Of a DNA stretch of 64,000 nt, positions 1-8,424 are shown piece by piece. A model generated the notes under the pieces. It saw only the letters and a program-made list of their open reading frames with translations, made no database searches and was not told the origin of the DNA. Source of the DNA: Ornithinibacillus gellani. GTDB lineage: Bacteria; Bacillota; Bacilli; Bacillales; Amphibacillaceae. Position 1 is the first letter of the stretch. Each line of letters opens with the position of its first letter. The translations under genes were made by a program, and so were the position numbers. The stretch is from contig NZ_QTSZ01000047.1 in assembly GCF_003730295.1 (NCBI RefSeq), forward strand, positions 1 to 64,000. The letters are read 5' to 3'.

Positions 1-211
1 GAATTTAAAAAATAATAAGGCACTGAACATATGAGTGGAAACAAACCTGAAATCGCTACCAAAACTGGGGCTAAAACCATACAAAATAAGGTACTTTAAA
101 AATCTCCCACAAATACTTGACTCAACCGTAAATAGGGAATGTATTGACCTTCATCCAGTTCGTCTATTAAGGTATAGGTAAAGTGGCAAATGTTATGGGG
201 GAGGATTGTTG

Positions 212-739
212 ATGATTTATCGTTACAAGGATAAAATTCCAAAGATTCATGAAACAGCTTTCATAGCGGACGGTGCTAAGGTGATTGGTGATGTAGAAAT
301 TGGTGCTTACGCCAGTATTTGGTTCCATGTGGTTTTACGTGGAGATGAAGGACCAATTCGGATTGGTGACCGATGCAATATCCAGGAAAATTCAGTCTGT
401 CACTTATATGAGGGGTTCCCACTCATATTAGAAGATGAAGTAACGATTGGCCATAATGCAATTGTCCACGGATGTACATTGCGAAAGGGTGTTCTTGTAG
501 GGATGGGAGCGACAGTGCTCGATGGTGCGGATATTGGGGAATACTCGATAATTGGTGCGAACAGCTTTATTCCATCTGGTAAGGTTATTCCACCACGCTC
601 ACTCGTCATTGGTTCACCGGGTAAGGTTGTCCGGACTTTGACAGATAAGGATATGGAATTAATTGAAGAAACCATTCGTACGTATGTTGGCAATGGTAAG
701 GACTATAAACAAAAGGAGATTTTTGAACGGATAGATTGA
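212..739 (+). CDS. paaY: Gamma-carbonic-anhydrase-like hexapeptide-repeat protein (PaaY-like)
   Basis: The 175-residue protein is made almost wholly of left-handed beta-helix hexapeptide repeats (IGDVEIG, IGDRCNI, IGHNAIV, IGEYSII). Three histidines stand where gamma-class carbonic anhydrases bind metal (CHLYEG, IGHNA, VHGC). In the family, E. coli PaaY lies beside paaX and acts as a thioesterase clearing stalled CoA intermediates, whereas other members are carbonic anhydrases or have no known activity. The neighbouring, convergent paaX supports a PaaY role, but that is inference. The protein is shorter than E. coli PaaY (about 196 residues) because the C-terminal tail is reduced. ATG 212 was chosen over the in-frame TTG at 206 because GGGGGAGG ends 7 bases before it. 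A stem-loop terminator follows. Confidence 0.75.
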   Translation: MIYRYKDKIPKIHETAFIADGAKVIGDVEIGAYASIWFHVVLRGDEGPIRIGDRCNIQENSVCHLYEGFPLILEDEVTIGHNAIVHGCTLRKGVLVGMGATVLDGADIGEYSIIGANSFIPSGKVIPPRSLVIGSPGKVVRTLTDKDMELIEETIRTYVGNGKDYKQKEIFERID

Positions 740-778
740 ATGTAGTAGACTACTTCAACCTAGTTTCAGGATAATAGG

Positions 779-820
779 AAAGGAGATTGCTCCGCAACGG
801 ACGGGGTCAATCTCCTTTAT
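779..820 (+). terminator. Intrinsic terminator after the paaY-like gene
   Basis: An 11-bp perfect stem pairs 779-789 (AAAGGAGATTG) with 808-818 (CAATCTCCTTT). The U-run is short, so termination may be moderate. Confidence 0.6.
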
Positions 821-970
821 GTTTCATATGGCATCTCATATATGTCCTGGTGTTTTGGATAATTTCTCAAATCATGATTGATTGCAAATTTCCCCGTTCT
901 ATCCTGATGAAGCTTCCATTTCTATCATCCTAAGTAGCACAGCGTTTTCAGATATTCCCCGACAAATTTG

Positions 971-1120
971 TCACAGATGGCTGTAATCCCCGTCCTTTAA
1001 GAATTTTTGTTGATAACCAGCATGGTAAGCGGGGGATCAACAGCCAGTTAAGGCCTGATTCGTTCAACTAACCATCCGTGGGTGAAGGAAAAAACCCCAC
1101 GGATTGAAGTTTCAGTTTAT
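971..1120 (+). repeat. Two-hairpin interspersed element, copy A
   Basis: This is one of six related elements in the window. An outer stem joins GGCTGT (979-984) to ACAGCC (1040-1045), extended by CCCCG/CGGGG. The conserved linker is recognisable (GCCTGATT..GTTCAACTAAC). A second hairpin pairs ATCCGTGGG (from 1074) with CCCACGGAT (to 1104), followed by the shared end TTGAAGTTTCA. This copy has a C-G pair in stem 2 where copies D, E and F have A-T. It lies between the convergent paaY-like gene and paaX. The rest of the 740-1134 gap holds only the terminator at 779-820. Confidence 0.8.
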
Positions 1121-1134
1121 TTTCCCCTGTCCAT

Positions 1135-1986
1135 TTAGGAATTTATCTTTTGACCAACTTCACCACGTTCAAATACAGTTTCAAAAAATCGTTTGGCCGG
1201 GGTTGCCAGCACATTGTAATAGTCTTGAAAAAGCGAGGCAGCCGAATCTCCTAGCCACTCTTCTGGCAGTAATTCCTTTGGCAGACTTGGATCAATAAAT
1301 AAGAATTTTCGATATTCATGAACGAGCAAGGCACATGTGACGAAACAGCTGCCATCACTCATTTCACCTTTTTCTATTTTATTTTTTTCAATAATATATT
1401 TTTGGCTGTATTCCTGAATGAATTGGGCGTACTTGGCATTCACTTCCTCCAGGTCCCAGCATTTTTGTACAAGACTTGCTGGTGTTTCCATTCCTTCATA
1501 GCTTGCTTTAAAAAAAGATACATATGGGTGAATATTGTATTTATCCAGTAGCCTGGTAATTTGCTCTTCAAGTGGATTTGGTGTAATCCAGCAGCTGTTC
1601 GATAATAAACCGAAACCGCTCCATACGAGCTCCTTACGTAATTCATCCCGTAGATGGCGCTTTTCCTCTGGAATGGTATAGATGAGCATCCGCCATGTAC
1701 CATCCCATTCCGGTGCTTCCGATTGGTAAATTCGTTTAGATGCTTCTTCCATTCGGGCCTGCCCGCGCTCTGTTAAAGAATAATAGCTTTTATTGCCACG
1801 TCGTTCTGATTGAACCCAGCCCTGCTTGCTCATACGGGATACTGCTGCTCGAACCGCCTGTTCATTATGACCGAATTCTTCCAGTAATCGAATGAGACTG
1901 CCAATCCATATGACATTGCCATAATGGCGGATATAATCTCCAAATAAGGTAAATATCATGGATCTTGTATTGAACTGTTTTTCCAT
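1135..1986 (-). CDS. paaX: PaaX-type repressor of the phenylacetyl-CoA pathway
   Basis: The 283-residue protein has the PaaX layout. An N-terminal winged helix (about residues 8-75, with YGNVIWIGSLIRLL and AAVSRMSKQGW) is followed by a central domain with WRMLIYTIPE and a C-terminal segment with LVHEYRKFLFIDPSLP. In E. coli, PaaX represses the paa genes and is released by phenylacetyl-CoA. The gene is divergent from paaA with 316 bp between starts, and that gap holds dyads that could be its operators (2158-2187 and 2253-2265). The start is preceded by GAAGGG at normal spacing. The effector and targets here are inferred from the family. Confidence 0.92.
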   Translation of the reverse strand: MEKQFNTRSMIFTLFGDYIRHYGNVIWIGSLIRLLEEFGHNEQAVRAAVSRMSKQGWVQSERRGNKSYYSLTERGQARMEEASKRIYQSEAPEWDGTWRMLIYTIPEEKRHLRDELRKELVWSGFGLLSNSCWITPNPLEEQITRLLDKYNIHPYVSFFKASYEGMETPASLVQKCWDLEEVNAKYAQFIQEYSQKYIIEKNKIEKGEMSDGSCFVTCALLVHEYRKFLFIDPSLPKELLPEEWLGDSAASLFQDYYNVLATPAKRFFETVFERGEVGQKINS

Positions 1987-2157
1987 TTGTTATCCCTTCT
2001 TTATCTGTTGTAAATGTGTTGTAAAAGGCTAATCTGCTCTTTAGTGTACTATAACGGCAGAAAAGATTCATCCTATATCCTTTTAAATTGCATGACTAAA
2101 ATAAAACGGAATATCAATATAACGTATGATTCTAATAGCTGAATAATAGGATAATAG

Positions 2158-2187
2158 TAACATGATAAATGAAACAACGCCATGTTA
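2158..2187. promoter_or_regulatory. Dyad in the paaX/paaA intergenic region, candidate PaaX operator
   Basis: The 7-bp arms TAACATG (2158-2164) and CATGTTA (2181-2187) are perfect inverted repeats separated by 16 bases. The position between divergent paaX and paaA suits a PaaX operator. It does not match the E. coli PaaX site (TGATTC/GAATCA), so the assignment is inferred from position only. Confidence 0.4.
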
Positions 2188-2240
2188 TAGGGATTTAATC
2201 AATATAAAGTATCTTTATAATTAGAAAATTATTTTTATTC

Positions 2241-2269
2241 TTGCTTATCGTATAACATTTTGTTAAGAT
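2241..2269 (+). promoter_or_regulatory. Probable paaA operon promoter with an internal palindrome
   Basis: TTGCTT (2241-2246) and TAAGAT (2264-2269) are separated by 17 bases and resemble a sigma-A promoter. The spacer and -10 region carry a small palindrome, TAACA-TTT-TGTTA (2253-2265). A repressor bound there would block the polymerase. Confidence 0.45.
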
Positions 2270-2302
2270 GACGTTAAATAATCGTAATGGAGTGATGCTG
2301 CG

Positions 2303-3289
2303 ATGTATAACTATGTAGAAGATGGTGATTCGCAAACGACAGCATATATGGCAGATGATCAAGAGAAGTATGAACAGTTTATGGCCCGCATCGAGGCGGG
2401 GGAGAAAATAGAGGCAGATGATTGGATGCCAAATGATTATCGACAAGCGCTTATCAAGCTCATTTCCATGCATGGGATAAGTGAAATTATGGGGGCGCTC
2501 CCAGAAAAAGAATGGGTTCCAAAAGCACCGACTTTAAGAAGGAAACTCGGGATTATGGCGAAGGTTCAGGACGAAATGGGCCATGGCCAGCTGCTATTAC
2601 GTGTAACAGAAGATTTAATGCGTCCATTTGGCAGGAATCGTGAAAATTTGATGAAGGATTTATTAAATGGTGATTTAAAATTCCATAACGTCTTTCATAT
2701 GCCTACCAAAACATGGGCAGATGCCGGGATGGTTGGCTGGCTTGTGGATGGAGCGGCAATCATTTCTCAAACCAATATGCTTGATGCTTCCTATGGTCCA
2801 TATCAACGTGCTTTACAACGAATCTGTGCGGAGGAAGTATTTCATGCCCAGCATGGTGAATCTATCATTATGGCATTAGCAGAGGGTACAAAACAACAGC
2901 GGGACATGTTACAAGAATCATTAAATCGATGGTGGCCATCCCTTTTGATGTTCTTTGGACCTGCATCCGCTGCAACGACCGGCTCTTCCAAGCAGGATAT
3001 CATGATTAAATATCGTATTCGCAAAAGTACGAATGAGGAGCTGCGCCAAGCATTTTTGAGTAAATATATGCCGCGTGTATTTTCTTTAGGACTCACGGTT
3101 CCAGATGAAACCTGTCATTATGATGAAGAAAAGGAAGAATGGATCTATCAGCAGCCTGATTGGGAGGAGTTTAAGAAAATCATCCGGAATCAAGGGCCAC
3201 GTTCAAAGGAGCGTTTACGCTTACGGGAAATTGCCTATGAAAACAATCGCTGGGTTAGGCGAGCGTTGGCAGCACAGCCAGTGGGCTAA
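2303..3289 (+). CDS. paaA: Phenylacetyl-CoA epoxidase subunit PaaA (diiron oxygenase)
   Basis: PaaA is the catalytic subunit of the multicomponent monooxygenase that converts phenylacetyl-CoA to the ring-1,2-epoxide. The 328-residue length is normal. Two ExxH motifs of the diiron centre are visible: E91-x-x-H94 in QDEMGHG and E178-x-x-H181 in AEEVFHAQHGE. It opens a tightly packed operon, with paaB starting 17 bases after its stop. The ATG is preceded by a modest GGAG. Identity is firm because paaB, paaC and paaD follow in canonical order. Confidence 0.95.
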   Translation: MYNYVEDGDSQTTAYMADDQEKYEQFMARIEAGEKIEADDWMPNDYRQALIKLISMHGISEIMGALPEKEWVPKAPTLRRKLGIMAKVQDEMGHGQLLLRVTEDLMRPFGRNRENLMKDLLNGDLKFHNVFHMPTKTWADAGMVGWLVDGAAIISQTNMLDASYGPYQRALQRICAEEVFHAQHGESIIMALAEGTKQQRDMLQESLNRWWPSLLMFFGPASAATTGSSKQDIMIKYRIRKSTNEELRQAFLSKYMPRVFSLGLTVPDETCHYDEEKEEWIYQQPDWEEFKKIIRNQGPRSKERLRLREIAYENNRWVRRALAAQPVG

Positions 3290-3305
3290 GGAGGGAGCAG
3301 ACGGG

Positions 3306-3662
3306 ATGGGAACAAATGAAACAAATTTTTACCAGGAATATGAAGTCTTTAGTAAGCGAAGTGCAAAGGCTCCGGTTCAACATCAATTCAGCTTATTAGC
3401 CCCAAATGAAGAAATGGCATTGATCATGGCACAGGAAAATTTTATGCGCCGGGAGGATGTGCTGGATGTATGGGTCGTTAAAAAAAGTCATATCCGCGCC
3501 ATGACAAGTGAAGAGCGGCAGAATTGGACCAAACGTTTGGATAATAAAGATTATCGGACGACAAAAGGCTATGGCTATTTACGAAAAAAATGGCGTGAAA
3601 AAGAGCAAGGCATGCTGGATGAAAAAGAAATTCTCTCCTGGAAAGAGGTGAAGAAATCATGA
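3306..3662 (+). CDS. paaB: Phenylacetyl-CoA epoxidase subunit PaaB
   Basis: The 118-residue protein shows the PaaB pattern: an N-terminal YEVFSKRSAKAPVQHQFSLLAP, then MAQENFMRREDVLDVWVV. The family is a small non-catalytic subunit that bridges PaaAC units in the epoxidase complex. ATG 3306 was chosen from a longer open frame because AAGGAGGGAG lies just upstream and homology begins there. The stop overlaps the start of paaC by four bases (ATGA), implying coupled translation. Confidence 0.93.
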   Translation: MGTNETNFYQEYEVFSKRSAKAPVQHQFSLLAPNEEMALIMAQENFMRREDVLDVWVVKKSHIRAMTSEERQNWTKRLDNKDYRTTKGYGYLRKKWREKEQGMLDEKEILSWKEVKKS

Positions 3663-4474
3663 CTGCCATCGAATCGCCTAAACAAGCATTGGAAAATCAA
3701 ATCTATGCGCTGGCATTAAAGGATTTGCTTTATCAGCTGGCAGATGATGATTTCCTCATTTCTTTTCGCGGCTCTGAATGGCTTGGTTTAGCTCCGCATG
3801 TCGAGGAAGATGTTGCTTTTTCTTCCATTACACAAAACACAATGGGGCACGCATTTCTTTTCTATTCCTTGTTGGAGGATTTGGGAGCAGGTGATGCGGA
3901 TAAATTAGCGCATGCCCGACCTGCAAAGGAACGGAAAAATACAGTCTATGCGGAGAAACGGAATGGGGATGGCTCTTATTTGGAAGATCCCTATTATGAT
4001 TGGGCCTTAACGGTTGTGCGGTATTTCTTATATGAAGTCTTTAAAAAAGTAAAGTTGGAAGCGATTACAAACTGTTCTTATCGGCCGCTCGCAAATGTGG
4101 CGAAGAAGGTTTTGATGGAGCAGCCTTATCATTTAGCCCATTGGCGATTATGGTTTCAACAGCTGCAGGAGGCAAATGAAGATGCTGCCGCTAGAATACA
4201 GCAACGTGTGGAAGAAGCATGGCGGCAATTTGGTGATGCCTTTGATCTTGGACCATATGGCACGGAGATGCAGGAGGCTGGATTGATAGCGGATGAGGAA
4301 ACCTTGTGGGCTGCTTGGTTTTCGGAGGTGCAGGAGGTTATACAGCATATGCCTGCAGGACCGCTTGAAAAACAACTTGGATCTGGAAGATTTGGGGAGC
4401 ATACAGCTGATTTAGATCATGCGCTGCATATCCTGTCAGAAGTTTATAACAGTGATCGTGAAGCAGTATGGTAA
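3659..4474 (+). CDS. paaC: Phenylacetyl-CoA epoxidase subunit PaaC
   Basis: This 271-residue ferritin-like helical protein pairs with PaaA in the family as the structural subunit that has lost most diiron ligands. Recognisable segments include QIYALALKDLLYQLADDDF near the N-terminus and LGAGDADKLAHAR around residue 78. It overlaps paaB by four bases, and paaD starts 24 bases after its stop. Context and length make the assignment firm. Confidence 0.93.
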   Translation: MTAIESPKQALENQIYALALKDLLYQLADDDFLISFRGSEWLGLAPHVEEDVAFSSITQNTMGHAFLFYSLLEDLGAGDADKLAHARPAKERKNTVYAEKRNGDGSYLEDPYYDWALTVVRYFLYEVFKKVKLEAITNCSYRPLANVAKKVLMEQPYHLAHWRLWFQQLQEANEDAAARIQQRVEEAWRQFGDAFDLGPYGTEMQEAGLIADEETLWAAWFSEVQEVIQHMPAGPLEKQLGSGRFGEHTADLDHALHILSEVYNSDREAVW

Positions 4475-4498
4475 AACGGCTGAACGGAGGGAAGGCTT

Positions 4499-4999
4499 GT
4501 GGAGGAAAAGAAACGATTCATAGCGATTGAAGCTGTGTTAAGAACGGTTGATGATCCAGAGCTTCCTACAGTGAGTGTGTTCGATTTAGGGATGATTCAC
4601 GAAGTAGTAATTACCGGGAATCACGTTGCCATTCAGATGGTGCCGACCTTTATTGGCTGCCCAGCACTGGATTTTATTGAAAGAGATGTGAAGCAGGCAG
4701 TGGAGGCGATGGATTGGGTAGAAAGCTGCTCGGTGGCATTTACATTTGAAGAAAAATGGTCAACCGACAACATTACGGATGTAGCAAAGGAACGGCTGAA
4801 AAAGCATGGTATATCACCGCCGCCGGAAAATTATCAGCCAGGTGAGGAATGGACCGTTGATTGTCCATTTTGTGGATCAGACTATACATCTATGGAAAAT
4901 GTTTTTGGACCAACTGCCTGCAGGAGTATTCTCTATTGCATTGCCTGTAAAAATCCGTTTGAAGCAATGAAACCGGTCGTGGAATATGTTTATGAATAG
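4499..4999 (+). CDS. paaD: PaaD-like Fe-S assembly/maturation protein
   Basis: Residues about 5-85 form a MIP18/DUF59-type domain (DDPELPTVSVFDLGMI; PTFIGCPA around 50-56), as in SufT-like maturation factors. The C-terminal part carries a cysteine cluster: C122-x-x-C125, C141 and C147-x-x-C150. In the family PaaD is required for epoxidase activity in vivo, probably by metal-centre maturation. The GTG start at 4499 follows GGAGGG. Its usual neighbour paaE, the flavin/ferredoxin reductase that feeds electrons to PaaA, is not next to it nor elsewhere in the window. Confidence 0.9.
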   Translation: MEEKKRFIAIEAVLRTVDDPELPTVSVFDLGMIHEVVITGNHVAIQMVPTFIGCPALDFIERDVKQAVEAMDWVESCSVAFTFEEKWSTDNITDVAKERLKKHGISPPPENYQPGEEWTVDCPFCGSDYTSMENVFGPTACRSILYCIACKNPFEAMKPVVEYVYE

Positions 5000-5025
5000 A
5001 TAACAAAATGAGGAGGAACAATTGA

Positions 5026-5331
5026 ATGGCCAAAGTGATTGCATTGTACAAGCAACCAGCGGATCAGGAGAAGTTTGATGAACATTATTTTCATACACAT
5101 GCCCCTTTAACGCGTAAAATTCCTGGATTACGTGATATGAAAGTAACCAAAATCATTGGTTCTCCGATGGGGAAAAGTGAATATTATTTACTCTGTGAAA
5201 TGGTTTATGATGATTTGGATTCACTACAGCAAGCAATGAAAACAGATGAAGGAAAAGCTTCTGGTAAGGATGTGATGCAGTTTGCAGGTGATTTGGTGAC
5301 ACTCATGATTGGTGAAGAAGTCGATGACTGA
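5026..5331 (+). CDS. EthD-family small protein within the paa operon
   Basis: The 101-residue ferredoxin-like alpha/beta-barrel protein has the EthD signature near its N-terminus (LYKQPADQEKFDEHYFHTHAP) with the conserved histidine-rich turn YFHTHAPL. EthD proteins accompany monooxygenases, for example in ether degradation, but their chemistry is poorly defined. Here it sits between paaD and paaF, where Gram-negative clusters usually carry paaE. It cannot replace PaaE as a reductase because it has no flavin- or Fe-S-binding motif. A strong AGGAGG precedes the ATG. Its last 8 bases overlap paaF. Confidence 0.85.
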   Translation: MAKVIALYKQPADQEKFDEHYFHTHAPLTRKIPGLRDMKVTKIIGSPMGKSEYYLLCEMVYDDLDSLQQAMKTDEGKASGKDVMQFAGDLVTLMIGEEVDD

Positions 5332-6091
5332 CTATATTCAAGCTACTGTTGATGGCCATATTGGTGTGATCCAGTTGAATCGTCCAGAAGTGGCGAATGC
5401 ACTGAATCGGCAAATGGTCGATGAGATTGTGCAGCAATTGGAGAAGTTTGATCAAGATAGAGCGATTCGGGTGATTGTAATAAAAGGGAATCACCAAGCT
5501 TTTGCCGCGGGGGCGGATATTGAGGAAATGATAGATGATACACCGTTTTCCCTGGAACAGCTCAATCAATTTGCTGTTTGGGATCGGATTCGTCTCATTA
5601 AAAAGCCGCTATTGGCTGCTGTAAATGGGTATGCCTTAGGTGGTGGCTTTGAGCTTGTATTGCATTGCGATTTAATTATTGCAGCAGCGGATGCCCAGTT
5701 TGGTTTTCCGGAGGTAACCCTTGGTGTTATGCCTGGAGCAGGAGGGACACAGCTTTTGACGAAGATGATGGGCAGACAGAAGGCATTGGAATGGATTTGG
5801 TTAGGCGAACGCATGCCGGCAGAGGTTGCCTACCAGTACGGAATCGTCAATCGTTTGGTGGCCCCGGAGCTCGTGGAAGAAGAAACGATGCGGTTGGCAA
5901 GCCAGTTAGCAACACGTGCACCGTTCGCGATGAAACTCATCAAAGAAGCGGTTGATGCAGCCTTTGACTTAAGGCAGGAAGGAATGACGGTAGAAAGGAA
6001 AAACTTTTACCTAGCCTTTTCATCAAATGATCAGCAGGAGGGCATGCAAGCGTTTATGGAAAAACGGCCGCCTTCCTTTAAGGGGGATTAA
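5324..6091 (+). CDS. paaF: Enoyl-CoA hydratase PaaF
   Basis: This 255-residue crotonase-fold enzyme has an oxyanion-hole segment AAGADI. Both catalytic glutamates of hydratases are present, in GGFELVLHCD and in FPEVTLGVMPGAGG. In the pathway PaaF hydrates 2,3-dehydroadipyl-CoA. ATG 5324 was chosen over the upstream in-frame TTG because GAAGAAG lies at the right distance and the family begins there. It overlaps the EthD gene, and paaG starts 3 bases after its stop. Confidence 0.88.
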   Translation: MTDYIQATVDGHIGVIQLNRPEVANALNRQMVDEIVQQLEKFDQDRAIRVIVIKGNHQAFAAGADIEEMIDDTPFSLEQLNQFAVWDRIRLIKKPLLAAVNGYALGGGFELVLHCDLIIAAADAQFGFPEVTLGVMPGAGGTQLLTKMMGRQKALEWIWLGERMPAEVAYQYGIVNRLVAPELVEEETMRLASQLATRAPFAMKLIKEAVDAAFDLRQEGMTVERKNFYLAFSSNDQQEGMQAFMEKRPPSFKGD

Positions 6092-6094
6092 AGC

Positions 6095-6889
6095 ATGGGA
6101 TGGGATACAATCCTGTATGAAAAAAGAAATGGCGTTGCAACGCTGACCCTCCACAGACCAGCAGCATATAACGCTTTTACAGAAATGATGAACAAAGAAA
6201 TGATACGTGCCTTGAAGCAAGCTTCTCGTGATAAGGAAGTTCGTGCCATCGTAATTACCGGCAGCGGCAAGGCTTTTTGTGCTGGTCAGGACTTAGAAGG
6301 CGTGGATGAAACGACGAACCACGCTGCATTTCTTCGGGAACGCTACCATCCGATGATGAAGGAATTGAAAAAAACACCCAAGCCAATTATTGCGGCTGTT
6401 CAAGGTGTAGCAGCTGGAGCAGGGATGAGCCTTGCACTTGGCTGTGATTTTCGTATCGTACAAGAACAGACGAAATTTGTGCCCGCTTTTATGCATATTG
6501 GACTCATCCCTGATTCCGGGTTTTTGTATGTACTGCCAAGATTAGTAGGCTATGCCAAAGCATTAGAAATCGCCACCATTGGTAAGCCAATCACGGGTGA
6601 GGAGGCAGTGGAGCTTGGGCTTGCTACAGAATGGATAGAAGCAGCCTTTTGGGAGGAACAGGTCATTGCGTTTGCGGAGCAGCTGGCAGCTTTGCCAACA
6701 ACCGCTTTTGGATTAGTGAAACGCTACATGATGGATGGAATGCATATGCCATATGATGCCATGCTGGAGGCAGAAGCACAGGCTCAGCGAATTGCTGGCC
6801 TTTCAAATGAACACCGGGAAGGTATGCTTGCTTTTGAAGAAAAACGTAAGCCGAATTTCTCTGGTAGTGAATCGGGAGGAAAACGATGA
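6095..6889 (+). CDS. paaG: Ring-1,2-epoxyphenylacetyl-CoA isomerase PaaG
   Basis: This 264-residue crotonase-family protein has an altered active site typical of the isomerase. The first hydratase glutamate is replaced (GAGMSLALGCD), and a catalytic aspartate appears in GLIPDSG. PaaG converts the epoxide to oxepin-CoA and also isomerises double bonds later in the pathway. AGGGGG lies 9 bases before the ATG. The stop overlaps the start of the aldehyde dehydrogenase gene. Confidence 0.9.
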   Translation: MGWDTILYEKRNGVATLTLHRPAAYNAFTEMMNKEMIRALKQASRDKEVRAIVITGSGKAFCAGQDLEGVDETTNHAAFLRERYHPMMKELKKTPKPIIAAVQGVAAGAGMSLALGCDFRIVQEQTKFVPAFMHIGLIPDSGFLYVLPRLVGYAKALEIATIGKPITGEEAVELGLATEWIEAAFWEEQVIAFAEQLAALPTTAFGLVKRYMMDGMHMPYDAMLEAEAQAQRIAGLSNEHREGMLAFEEKRKPNFSGSESGGKR

Positions 6890-8412
6890 TGGAAAAAACA
6901 ATAACAAGTGAAGCAATCACGGAAACAGGAGAAATGAAACGTAAGCATTATGACATGGTGATCAACGGAAAACGGGTGGCCGGAGCAGCTGGAGATACAT
7001 TCGAAACCTTCAATCCAGCAACGGGGGAAGTCCTTGCAACGATTGCATTGGCACAGGAAAATGATGCAGAAAAAGCGGTTCAAGCAGCACGGGATGCATT
7101 TGATCATGGAAAATGGCGTAAGTATCCGGTAGGAAAACGTTCCAGGGTATTGAATCGAATTGCTGAAATCATGCGCCAGCGCTTTAAAGAGCTTGTGAAG
7201 ATGGAAGTATTAAATAGTGGTAAATCTGTTGGTGCTGCACAGGTTCAAATCAACCAGGCTATTGAGGATTTTGAATTCTATGCAGGAGCAATTGTTGGTC
7301 ATCGCGGCAAGGTAAATAATATGCCATACGGATTTTTTAACTACACACATAAGGAACCAGTCGGGGTATGCGCCCAGATTATTCCCTGGAATTATCCAAT
7401 CATGATGGCTGCGTGGAAAATTGCACCAGCGATTGCTGCTGGCTGTTCTGTCATTATTAAACCTGCAAGTCTTACACCAATTACAGCCATTTTATTAAAT
7501 GAAATTTGCCACGAGGCCGGTGTTCCGGAGGGAGTAGTAAATACTTTACCGGGATCAGGAGCAGTCGTAGGGGATTATTTGGTGAAGCATGAAGCCATTA
7601 ATAAAGTAGCTTTCACCGGCTCGACACCAACCGGGAAGGACATTATGGAAAAGGCATCTAAAACATTGAAACGCATTACTTTGGAACTGGGTGGTAAATC
7701 ACCGAATATTGTCTTTGAAGATGCGGACATGGACGCAGCCGTTGCGGGTTCATTATTCGGGATCTTTTTTAATACAGGTCAGTCCTGTGAGGCGCGTTCT
7801 AGAATGTTCGTCCATGAATCTATTTATGAAACATTTATGGAGCAGTTTATTGCGAAAACAGAGAAACTGCAGTTAGGCGACCCGTTTGATAAGACGACTC
7901 ATTTAGGCTCTATCATTAGCAAGGAACAATTGGAGATTATCGATGGTTATGTGCAGTCTGCCAGGGAAGCTGGTGCAACCATTGCAACAGGTGGGAAGAA
8001 ATTGCATTTGGAAGGCCTTGAAAATGGCCATTGGTATGCACCGACAGTCATTACAGATGTCACGCCAGATATGAAGGTCGTACAGGAAGAGATTTTTGGA
8101 CCGGTCGTTGTGGTGGAAAAGTTTACAGATGAAAAGGACGTTATCCAGCGTGCCAACGATACCACATATGGTTTAGGTTCTGCTATTTGGACGACAGACC
8201 AAGGGCGCGCGACCCGGGTGGCCCATCAAATTCAAGCTGGCATTGTGATGGTAAATAGTCCATTCTCTGCTTTTCCAGGAACGCCATTTGGCGGCTATAA
8301 GCAGTCTGGATTTGGCCGGGAGCTTTGTGTTGAAACACTGGATCTTTATATGGAGGATAAAAGTGTGCTCGCCTATTATGGTGCCAAGCCAATTAATCCA
8401 TTTGGCGTGTAA
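6886..8412 (+). CDS. Aldehyde dehydrogenase, probable oxepin-CoA ring-opening partner (PaaZ ALDH half)
   Basis: This 508-residue NAD(P)-dependent aldehyde dehydrogenase shows the NAD site (FTGSTPTGKDIME), the catalytic glutamate motif LELGGKSPN and the catalytic cysteine in NTGQSCEARSR. E. coli PaaZ is a fusion of ALDH with a MaoC-like oxepin-CoA hydrolase. Here only the ALDH part is present, with no hotdog tail. By position it probably oxidises the semialdehyde released on ring opening, as the separate PacL-type enzymes do. A phenylacetaldehyde dehydrogenase role is the alternative. Start choice is between ATG 6886 and 6889, both served by GGGAGG. Confidence 0.85.
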   Translation: MMEKTITSEAITETGEMKRKHYDMVINGKRVAGAAGDTFETFNPATGEVLATIALAQENDAEKAVQAARDAFDHGKWRKYPVGKRSRVLNRIAEIMRQRFKELVKMEVLNSGKSVGAAQVQINQAIEDFEFYAGAIVGHRGKVNNMPYGFFNYTHKEPVGVCAQIIPWNYPIMMAAWKIAPAIAAGCSVIIKPASLTPITAILLNEICHEAGVPEGVVNTLPGSGAVVGDYLVKHEAINKVAFTGSTPTGKDIMEKASKTLKRITLELGGKSPNIVFEDADMDAAVAGSLFGIFFNTGQSCEARSRMFVHESIYETFMEQFIAKTEKLQLGDPFDKTTHLGSIISKEQLEIIDGYVQSAREAGATIATGGKKLHLEGLENGHWYAPTVITDVTPDMKVVQEEIFGPVVVVEKFTDEKDVIQRANDTTYGLGSAIWTTDQGRATRVAHQIQAGIVMVNSPFSAFPGTPFGGYKQSGFGRELCVETLDLYMEDKSVLAYYGAKPINPFGV

Positions 8413-8424
8413 GAAAGGAAGTCT

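Noticed and set aside
2215-2235. CodY-like sequence TAATTAGAAAATTA upstream of paaA
   Set aside because: It has about four mismatches to the 15-base consensus in AT-rich DNA, which is within chance.
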